A stretch of DNA of 59,033 nucleotides from positions 1-59,033 of the forward strand of contig NZ_JAFMOX010000041.1 of the NCBI RefSeq assembly GCF_019049655.1, in the 5' to 3' direction. Every line of letters begins with the position of its first letter. The first letter of the stretch is position 1. A program made the translations under genes and the position numbers. This document shows, in pieces, positions 52,614-59,033 of this stretch. A model generated the notes under the pieces. It had not been told where the DNA came from. It was given only the letters and a program-made list of their open reading frames with translations, and searched no databases. The stretch comes from Rahnella rivi (lineage in GTDB: Bacteria > Pseudomonadota > Gammaproteobacteria > Enterobacterales > Enterobacteriaceae).

Positions 52614-53726
52614 TTATTTAATTGGGGTAGACGTGCCGTCTTTATGCCATTCGAAAATACCGAATTCGAATCCTTTCAGGTCACCTTTATCATCCCAGCT
52701 CAGCGGGCCCATGACGGTATCCACTGACGCAGATTTCAGGTTTTTAGCAATATCAGCCGGTTCCATGCTGCCGCTGCGTTCCATACCGGTGGTCAGCGCC
52801 TGCAATGCGGCGTAAGTCGTCCAGACGAACGGACCGGTTGGATCCAGTTTCTTGGCTTTCAGTTCGTCAACGATTGGCTGGTTGGCCGGAACCTGGTCAT
52901 AACGTTTTGGCAACGTCACCAGCATACCTTCAGAGGCATCACCGGCAATGTTAGACAGTGAGGAGTTGCCCACGCCTTCCGGACCCATGAATTTCGCGTT
53001 CAGACCGGCCTGTTTTGACTGACGCAGGATCTGGCCCATTTCCGGGTAGTAACCGCCGAAATAAACGAAATCGACGTTTTCTTTCTTCAGACGCGCCACC
53101 AGGGTGGAGAAGTCTTTATCGCCTGCGGTGACGCCTTCAAACAGCACCACGTTGCCGCCGCCTTTTTTCAGCGCGTCCTGTACGGAACGGGCCAGGCCTT
53201 CGCCGTATTGCTGTTTGTCATGCACCACGGCAATACGTTTTGGTTTGATGGTGTCGAGGATGTATTTCGCAGCGGTCGGGCCCTGATCGGAATCCAGACC
53301 GGTGGTGCGCATCACCATTTTGTAACCACGGGTGGTCAGGTCAGCGTTGGTCGCTGCCGGTGTGATCATTAACACGCCTTCATCTTCATAGATGTCGGAG
53401 GCGGGCTGAGTGGAAGAGGAACACAGGTGGCCGATCACGTAACGGATACCGTCGTTGATCACTTTGTTAGCCACGGCGACCGCTTGTTTCGGGTCACAGG
53501 CATCGTCATATTCGACGCCAACCAGTTTGTCGCCTTTTACGCCGCCTTTGGCGTTGATGTCAGCGATGGCTTGTTTCGCGCCAGTAAATTCCATATCGCC
53601 ATACTGGGCAACCGGACCGGACATCGCGCCCACGATGGCGACTTTAATATCTTTTGCAAACGCGGCCTGACTCATTGCCAATGCAATACACCCTGCCAGC
53701 CAGATCTTACCCTTTGTTACTTTCAT
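52614..53726 (-). CDS. livK: Branched-chain amino acid periplasmic binding protein LivK/LivJ
   Basis: This 370-residue periplasmic binding protein has a signal peptide of 24 residues ending AAFA, then [20 protein letters not shown]. The ligand-contact block [20 protein letters not shown] (near residues 94-113) and the cysteine pair (YDDACDPK and HLCSSS) match LivK and LivJ. It delivers leucine, isoleucine or valine to LivHMGF. E. coli has both livJ and livK here; only one is present in this window, so LivJ/LivK assignment is arbitrary. Confidence 0.93.
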   Translation of the reverse strand: MKVTKGKIWLAGCIALAMSQAAFAKDIKVAIVGAMSGPVAQYGDMEFTGAKQAIADINAKGGVKGDKLVGVEYDDACDPKQAVAVANKVINDGIRYVIGHLCSSSTQPASDIYEDEGVLMITPAATNADLTTRGYKMVMRTTGLDSDQGPTAAKYILDTIKPKRIAVVHDKQQYGEGLARSVQDALKKGGGNVVLFEGVTAGDKDFSTLVARLKKENVDFVYFGGYYPEMGQILRQSKQAGLNAKFMGPEGVGNSSLSNIAGDASEGMLVTLPKRYDQVPANQPIVDELKAKKLDPTGPFVWTTYAALQALTTGMERSGSMEPADIAKNLKSASVDTVMGPLSWDDKGDLKGFEFGIFEWHKDGTSTPIK

Positions 53727-54130
53727 CCGATTACCCCGTTGATGTGTGTTGTGGTTTGCGCTTTCTTTGCCTGTTCAAAACGTCATCACTTAAGAAATTT
53801 AGTATAAGTAATAACGAGTTACCGGCTTATTTCGTCTTATTTTCGAATAAGACTTTATAATTCATATCATTAAACAGGAATTTTCTTCTGCAAATCAAAT
53901 AGCACAATCAGAAATATGAGGTGTAAACAGAATTTTATCTGGGCATTAAATCGGTTCCCTGTCAGACAATCAGTGGTAAACGCTGGCATTATTGATTAAA
54001 GCCAACATTTATCGCTTATACAGGGATCGCCAAAAAAGTTTTCGCGCTGTTACTGTACAAAAAAAGTTACGCCCGGTTTTTAGCAGGATCCGCTACACTA
54101 CACGCCTCCTTTTTTCAGACCTTCCGCATC
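53727..54130. promoter_or_regulatory. livK/panM divergent spacer with a perfect inverted repeat
   Basis: This 404-bp AT-rich spacer has no gene. A perfect inverted repeat GTCTTATT-TTCG-AATAAGAC lies at 53834-53853. TATACT at 53801-53806 (minus strand) is a possible -10 box for livK with a poor -35 box, and the repeat would then be centred near -49. TACACT at 54094-54099 is a possible -10 box for panM. Leucine/Lrp control is known for liv genes in E. coli; no Lrp site was proven here. Confidence 0.4.
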
Positions 54131-54532
54131 ATGAAATTAACGATTCAAAGACTCACCTCCCTCAGCGCACAAGACCTGATCGATCTGGCAAAAATCTGGC
54201 CTGAGCAAACGCAAAACGACTGGCAAGCCAGCCTGCAAAATGATCGTGCGCTGTTTGCGGCGGTGTTTAATGAACGCATTCTGGGTGCCGTGAAAATCCG
54301 GCTAAACGGCAGTCAGGGTGAACTCAGCGATCTGCTGGTGCGTGAAGTGACGCGCCGTCGCGGTGTCGGGTTATATCTGATGGAAGATTTGCAGGCGCAA
54401 TTGCCGCAGGTGAAAAGCTGGACGATGAAAGTCGAGCCGGAACCCGTGCTGGATGCCTTTATGACGGCGTGTGGTTTTCACTATGAAAATGGCTTCTGGA
54501 TAAAAAACCTGCAGGGGCCCAGCAAACACTGA
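54131..54532 (+). CDS. panM: PanD regulatory factor PanM (GNAT-type)
   Basis: This 133-residue GNAT-fold protein resembles E. coli PanM (YhhK), which binds CoA and stimulates PanD cleavage and maturation to active aspartate decarboxylase for pantothenate synthesis. The acyl-CoA-binding loop VREVTRRRGVGLYLMEDL (near residues 73-90) is intact, and the N terminus MKLTIQRL matches. Its place beside livK is conserved in E. coli. It is monocistronic and converges on a LysR-type gene, with only a weak hairpin (TTCCCT/AGGGAA) between them. Confidence 0.92.
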   Translation: MKLTIQRLTSLSAQDLIDLAKIWPEQTQNDWQASLQNDRALFAAVFNERILGAVKIRLNGSQGELSDLLVREVTRRRGVGLYLMEDLQAQLPQVKSWTMKVEPEPVLDAFMTACGFHYENGFWIKNLQGPSKH

Positions 54533-54576
54533 AGCCCGGTACAGGCACTTTCCCTGGTAAGGGAATGGAAGGTGGG

Positions 54577-55494
54577 TCAGAGCACGCCTGCAAATGCCTG
54601 CGTTGAAAAATGCCGGAGAATATCTTTAATCGTTTGGTCTGACGCCATCGATTTCTGATAACTCAGATAGACGGGTAAAGGCAGGAGTTTTTGGACCGAA
54701 TCAATACATTTAATACTGAATATCTCTTTAAAATGGTCTAAAACCCATTTTGGTATAATGCAAATACATTCGCTGTTTTCCACCGTTTTCAGCAAGGTGA
54801 TAAATGAATTATATTCCAGCAGACTGAAGAATCTCGACTTAGGAATGAACCCTTCAATTTCATCTTCTTTATTCTTCATCCGGTAAAATACAATATATTC
54901 TTCATTCTGAAAGTTCTCCTCTGTCAGGACATCTTTTACGCGGGGATGATTATCTGAGCAGATGTAACACAGCTCCTCATCCATTATTTTTACATTTTCG
55001 TAAGAACTGTCCTGACAGGGTGTGAAACCAAGAATGACTTCAGTCATGCCAGAAAAAGACATTGCAGACTCTGGCCTCTCAAAGGCCGAATCGTGAATGA
55101 CCTGATATTTAGGGTGTTGTGACATCACTACGTCTGAGATATCGGAAAATAATCTGACACAAAGATAATCTGAACAGCGGATCACCAGTTTCTTAATAGC
55201 GTTGGCATCAAGGAGCTGATCAATATCCTCAATCAGTTTCACCATATCATCATGCACTAAGAAATATAAATGTCTGGCGGTGTCCGTGGGTATCATCGTC
55301 TGGCAATCACGAACAAAGAGCGGATCAAAAAAATATCCCCTCAGTTTATTTAATGATTGCGACACTGCCGAAGCGGATACCCCCAGACGCGATGCGGTTT
55401 GGCTTACACTGCCACACTCAAAAAGTAAAACAAATAAAGGAAGCAGGTTTATATCAAATTTCCTGTATAGCTTATTAATATTATCGATGCTCAT
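54577..55494 (-). CDS. LysR-type transcriptional regulator, unknown target
   Basis: This 305-residue protein has an N-terminal winged helix-turn-helix (about residues 12-70; SVSQTASRLGVSASAVSQSL) and a LysR-type effector domain (about 95-300). It has ten cysteines, unusually many for the family, including YICSD and ECICII. The DNA is clearly AT-rich (18 of 60 bases are G/C at 54721-54780), suggesting acquisition. It follows the autotransporter gene in the same direction behind a terminator, so it may regulate that gene, but it may also be unrelated. I cannot name an orthologue. Confidence 0.8.
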   Translation of the reverse strand: MSIDNINKLYRKFDINLLPLFVLLFECGSVSQTASRLGVSASAVSQSLNKLRGYFFDPLFVRDCQTMIPTDTARHLYFLVHDDMVKLIEDIDQLLDANAIKKLVIRCSDYLCVRLFSDISDVVMSQHPKYQVIHDSAFERPESAMSFSGMTEVILGFTPCQDSSYENVKIMDEELCYICSDNHPRVKDVLTEENFQNEEYIVFYRMKNKEDEIEGFIPKSRFFSLLEYNSFITLLKTVENSECICIIPKWVLDHFKEIFSIKCIDSVQKLLPLPVYLSYQKSMASDQTIKDILRHFSTQAFAGVL

Positions 55495-55568
55495 GAAAAC
55501 TCCATTCCAGGTAATGACTCTCTTTTAAGCGCCATGACCAATGTCATTTTATGAAAACAGAAGATGAA

Positions 55569-55590
55569 TAAAGCGGCCTCGCGGCCGCTT
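55569..55590 (-). terminator. Autotransporter terminator
   Basis: AAAGCGGCC pairs perfectly with GGCCGCTTT around a 4-base loop and is followed by TTTATT on the minus strand. It begins 21 bp after the autotransporter stop. Confidence 0.85.
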
Positions 55591-55610
55591 TGAAGAACTA
55601 ATAAAATGAT

Positions 55611-58600
55611 TTAGAAGTTATATTGATAGCCTAGTGACAAACCTTTATCGACAATATCATCTTCTTTCCATTGATAAGCATCGAAGGCAAGTTTGCCGGC
55701 CTTGCCGCCATAACTCAGCCCCATTTTGGCGACACCATTAAAGCCACCACCCTGCTGATCGTCGTTCATGGTAAAGCTGGCATTGTTCGCGCCCTGCAAA
55801 GAGGCTTTCTGCGCAGATTGGGTATAACTGAGATTCGGCCCGCCTTCCAGCAGGGCATTCATCGCCCAGCCATTCGATGCCGCATATTTCATCTGAACGC
55901 CGATGACAGCATCTACTGCCGTTTCGTTGCTGGAATCCATATTCAGATTGAAATCACCCGCGCCTCTTTCGCTGTAAGCATCGTTATTGGTGTGGCGAAG
56001 TTTCATGCCCACAGAAGGGGTCAGATTCAAACCTTCTGCCACGTCAAACCCTCTGCTGAACTGGCTGCGCCATTCCATGTACTGCTGGCTGTTGTCAGAA
56101 CTGGCGGTCTGGTTAACACCGGAATAACGGATGCTGCGGTTACTTTCCAGCTGATGCACGTCGTAGCGCAAGGCGTTGGTCAGTTTCAGACTGCCAAAAT
56201 CTACGCTGTGATTGATGCCGAAGAACTGGCTGTAACCGCCGGTCAACCCGTTATCACCCGCTTTGCTTTTGCCATCGATGCCGTTACCGTCCAGACGCGC
56301 AATACCGTACTGCATTTGCATCTTCTGGCCTGCACTGAGGTCAAAACTCTGACTCAGGGCCATCATGTCATAACGGGTATCGTTGCCCAGTTCGCTGCGT
56401 TTATCGTTTTTATCCACCAGATTAAAACCAAAACCTGACGGCAATACGATGGCGTTATCGGCCAGCATATTGAAACGCTGGCTCAGCACTCGCGCCTCTT
56501 TGAAAGCGGTGGTGGCATCCACGCCGGAAAGCTGACGCATCGCTTTATCGACTTCCGACGCGGTTTGCAGATTGAGGCTGCTATACAACGCGTTGTTGGT
56601 GTAGTTCGCATCGAGCGTGGCGGCCATGTTCTGCGCGCTGGCATCACTGCTGACCACGTCCTGATAACTGTTTTTGCTCATCGTGACATCAACGTTGCCA
56701 CTCTGATCAGTCTGCGCGCTGGCGGACCAGACGACGCTGGTTGACTGTATGTTTTCCGCGCCCTGAATATCTTCACCCACAAAGACATTGTCGAAGGTTT
56801 GAGTCTGGGCGGCGGTGCCGGAGGTAAAACCGGTATCCACAGAAACGTCGTTCAAATCAGCATGGCTGACCGTCATTGTCCCTGACGTGCCGGCGGCAGT
56901 GGTGCCTACGGTATAGTTGCTGACCGTGCTGCGGTAAACCGAGGTAGTATCGACAACAGTACCGGCTTCGCCTTTCACCAACCCATACGACGTCACACCC
57001 GCACGCACATTCACTTCACCGGTATTCACCAGATGCGCCGTGGCGCTGCCTGCGCGGTCAAACACATAGGAACCGTCGGCATTGATATTCACCGTGCCCT
57101 GGTTATAGGCCGTGACGTTGTCGCCCACCGCTTTAAAGGCCACAAGCCCGGTACCATTTTCCGCGATAGAAAGGCTGGAATCGCCAAGATTGATCGTCCC
57201 GTTGTTGACCAGCGTCGTATTATTTTGACCATACATTGCCACCGCATTACCGCCGCTGACGGTCATTGTGCCATTGTTGACAAAGGTATTGACCGTGCCG
57301 GCGCTGTTACCTAATGAAACTGCGGCCAGGGTGTTCGGAGAGATGAGATCTGGTTTAGCGCTAACCGAATTAAGCAGAGAGAAATCGATCAGGCCATCAT
57401 TGACCGCATTGATGGTCCCCTGATCATGAGCAGATCCTGATGCCTGTGGGTCAGAATAAACAATGTTGCCACCGAAATCTGAAAGGACCGATGTTCCCCC
57501 TCTGGCGGTAATCACCCCGGTTGATGTATTGGTCCAGGTATCTGTACTTTGTGCCGAATCCCCCCCCAGGATAAAGAGACTGGTGGTTATCACATTATCC
57601 TTACCAGCAAAAGCATACTTTCCATCCTCACCGAGCACAGAAATGGTGCCTGAATTATAAATATCTGAGCTGTTCAGGCTGATAATTGAACTAAACCGGC
57701 CAGTGACAGCTCCGGTATTAATAAATACACCATTGTCCAGCCGTACAGCATCAAGTGTATACATATAATTGTTTGGGGCAAAAGCAAAGGTAGAATCGTC
57801 AACGCCATCATCCAACTCCATACGTCCTGAATTCAAAAATATGGCGTTATCCTCTATCCTTACACGGCCTTTATCATTAATACCATCAGGAACATAAACG
57901 GGAAGTGAACTCACTTGGTATGGGTCTATTATATATTTTTGGCCAACTTTATTTTCCACCACTATAGTGCCGGTATATATAATTTCCCCGTTTTCCAATT
58001 TCCCACTCACATCGAGATATTGCGACGTCCAGATTTTTTTCCCGGTGGGTGTCGTTGCATCCAGGGTCCATGATTTTCGATCGGCAATGCTGTAACCGGT
58101 GATCGCGCCCGTGGCCTGATCCAGCGTCTGCGCAGTATAGGTTTTGCCCGTCGAATCCGTGACAAGCCAGGTGCCGTTCGCCTGCTTCACTGCCTGCATA
58201 GTCTCACCGCTGAGCGTCAGCGAAGCGGTCGTTGCGCCCGGCACCATCGTCACTGACAGTCCGTTTGGATAAGTGGTGGTCACCGGCGTTTGATCTGGCG
58301 TATCGCCACCATCATCGGGATCCGGTGGCGTATCACCGCCATCGTCCGGATTCGGTGGCGTATCACCGCCGTCATCCGGATTCGGTGGCGTGTTACCGCC
58401 GTCATCCGGATTCGGTGGCGTGTTGCCGCCGTCGTCCGGATTCGGTGGCGTGTTGCCGCCGTCATCCGGATTCGGCGGTGTGCTGCCGCCATCATCTGAA
58501 CCGCCACCGCCACCGCCAGCTGACATGGCAATACCGACCACCGCAGCCACTCCGGCAAGCGCGCCTCCCGTTATCCATAACTGCTGCTCAGTAATTCCTG

Positions 58601-58763
58601 ATTTTTGACACGCTGCGGGAAGTGCGTCTTTATCGGCCTGACTTAAACCATCAATATTTTTTGGACAAGCGGGAGCAGGACCGGAGAGCGGAGTAGCAGC
58701 AAATGAATTCTGCTGACTCAGGGCAAGAATAATACAAAGGGGTAATAACTTTATCTTTTTCAT
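55611..58763 (-). CDS. Autotransporter (type Va) surface protein with Pro/Asp repeat linker
   Basis: This 1050-residue protein begins with a Sec signal peptide (residues 1-22). Then come a short domain with two cysteines (33 and 52), a hydrophobic segment (63-83), a Gly6 stretch, seven 10-residue DDGGxTPPNP repeats (90-157), a long passenger rich in NNGTI/NNGTM-type turns (about 165-700, beta-helix-like), and a C-terminal beta-barrel ending LSLGYQYNF. The terminal phenylalanine is the BAM signal. The N-terminal layout recalls the Salmonella BigA type, from memory. The ATG at 58763 has GGA upstream; an in-frame ATG 57 bp earlier is rejected. Adhesion or host interaction is likely but unproven. 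Confidence 0.88.
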   Translation of the reverse strand: MKKIKLLPLCIILALSQQNSFAATPLSGPAPACPKNIDGLSQADKDALPAACQKSGITEQQLWITGGALAGVAAVVGIAMSAGGGGGGSDDGGSTPPNPDDGGNTPPNPDDGGNTPPNPDDGGNTPPNPDDGGDTPPNPDDGGDTPPDPDDGGDTPDQTPVTTTYPNGLSVTMVPGATTASLTLSGETMQAVKQANGTWLVTDSTGKTYTAQTLDQATGAITGYSIADRKSWTLDATTPTGKKIWTSQYLDVSGKLENGEIIYTGTIVVENKVGQKYIIDPYQVSSLPVYVPDGINDKGRVRIEDNAIFLNSGRMELDDGVDDSTFAFAPNNYMYTLDAVRLDNGVFINTGAVTGRFSSIISLNSSDIYNSGTISVLGEDGKYAFAGKDNVITTSLFILGGDSAQSTDTWTNTSTGVITARGGTSVLSDFGGNIVYSDPQASGSAHDQGTINAVNDGLIDFSLLNSVSAKPDLISPNTLAAVSLGNSAGTVNTFVNNGTMTVSGGNAVAMYGQNNTTLVNNGTINLGDSSLSIAENGTGLVAFKAVGDNVTAYNQGTVNINADGSYVFDRAGSATAHLVNTGEVNVRAGVTSYGLVKGEAGTVVDTTSVYRSTVSNYTVGTTAAGTSGTMTVSHADLNDVSVDTGFTSGTAAQTQTFDNVFVGEDIQGAENIQSTSVVWSASAQTDQSGNVDVTMSKNSYQDVVSSDASAQNMAATLDANYTNNALYSSLNLQTASEVDKAMRQLSGVDATTAFKEARVLSQRFNMLADNAIVLPSGFGFNLVDKNDKRSELGNDTRYDMMALSQSFDLSAGQKMQMQYGIARLDGNGIDGKSKAGDNGLTGGYSQFFGINHSVDFGSLKLTNALRYDVHQLESNRSIRYSGVNQTASSDNSQQYMEWRSQFSRGFDVAEGLNLTPSVGMKLRHTNNDAYSERGAGDFNLNMDSSNETAVDAVIGVQMKYAASNGWAMNALLEGGPNLSYTQSAQKASLQGANNASFTMNDDQQGGGFNGVAKMGLSYGGKAGKLAFDAYQWKEDDIVDKGLSLGYQYNF
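58293..58496 (-). repeat. In-frame 30-bp tandem repeat in the autotransporter
   Basis: About seven copies of a 30-bp unit encode the 10-residue motif DDGG(S/N/D)TPPNP. The copies are nearly identical at the DNA level in the middle and diverge at the ends. Because the unit is a multiple of three, copy-number change would alter linker length without breaking the frame. Confidence 0.9.
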
Positions 58764-59033
58764 TAAATGAATCCTTTCAAACAGAATAAATAATCCCTCA
58801 TGACCTCTAAAAAAACTCAACCCCTCTGTTAATCAATAGCTGGAGAGTATTTATTTTAGAAGTGCAGGAGTGATCAACCTCATTAACATTTCTGAATAAA
58901 AATAATCCATTATATTTTCCATAAAAAATGAAAATTTTCGATCCTGACGATCTAATAATCAAATAAGCAGTAGTTTTATGCAGTTACAGAATATTTACTC
59001 GATCAAACCGATCGACGATCTTAAGTAAAATAT
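58764..59033 (-). promoter_or_regulatory. AT-rich upstream region of the autotransporter
   Basis: No gene is visible in these 270 bases. TATAAT occurs at 58909-58914 (minus strand) as a possible -10 box, without a good -35 box at the right distance. Several GATC sites and A/T tracts occur, which would suit H-NS silencing, but no operator can be named. The window ends here, so further upstream elements may be missing. Confidence 0.35.

Noticed and set aside
55671..56438. 255-residue open frame opposite the autotransporter barrel
   Set aside because: It lies antisense to the conserved beta-barrel and lacks a plausible start signal.
58293..58496. Possible CRISPR-like array of 30-bp units
   Set aside because: The copies are contiguous with no unique spacers and encode an in-frame DDGGxTPPNP linker of the autotransporter.
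58232..58594. Repeat-containing open frames on both frames opposite the linker
   Set aside because: They result from a period-30 repeat being open in several frames; only the autotransporter frame continues into real domains.

Overview
The window is a chromosomal segment of an enterobacterium (order Enterobacterales). The gene order hemG-trkH-yigZ-pepQ / fadBA / fre-ubiD / rfaH / tatD-tatCBA-ubiB-ubiJ-ubiE-rmuC-udp / ysgA / metE-metR-yigM matches the E. coli backbone almost gene for gene, and most proteins are close to the E. coli versions in length and motifs. The moderately high GC of the core, a clade II KatE catalase beside udp, and an autotransporter next to the liv/panM locus point to a Yersiniaceae-type genome (Rahnella, Rouxiella or Serratia relatives). 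That genus-level placement is inference.

Layout. 1-120: promoter end of an rRNA operon reading off the left edge. 184-4176: hemG, trkH, yigZ, pepQ. 4323-7841: FadR-controlled fadBA. 7860-10993: fre, ubiD, a PepE-type peptidase. 11168-17363: rfaH, tatD, tatABC and ubiquinone genes ubiB/J/E. 17517-24167: rmuC, a DedA protein, udp with a two-site CRP promoter, katE, ysgA. 24274-33688: a sugar PTS/glycyl-radical-enzyme cluster (fsaB, ptsA <- -> frwC, frwB, pflD, pflC, frwD, with regulator yijO), followed by a short-chain dehydrogenase. 34835-38959: metE/metR and the biotin transporter yigM. 39162-40386: two small exported proteins of unknown function. 40441-45473: ugpBAECQ glycerol-3-phosphate uptake with a Pho box. 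45676-47086: an AT-rich three-gene type VI secretion island (candidate effector, candidate immunity protein, Hcp). 47361-53726: an aminotransferase and the livKHMGF branched-chain amino-acid transporter. 54131-54532: panM. 54577-58763: an AT-rich LysR-type regulator and a large autotransporter.

How the genes work together. The frw/pflD/fsaB cluster looks like one catabolic pathway: PTS import and phosphorylation of a sugar or sugar alcohol, radical dehydration by PflD (activated by PflC), and cleavage by the FsaB aldolase. The ugp operon imports and cleaves glycerophosphodiesters under phosphate limitation. The fad genes perform fatty-acid beta-oxidation. The tat and ubi genes support protein export and respiration.

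The accessory material most worth attention is the hcp-linked effector/immunity pair inserted between ugp and liv, the autotransporter with an in-frame 30-bp tandem repeat and a second hydrophobic segment, and the PTS/glycyl-radical cluster. No tRNA, insertion sequence, prophage or CRISPR array was recognised.
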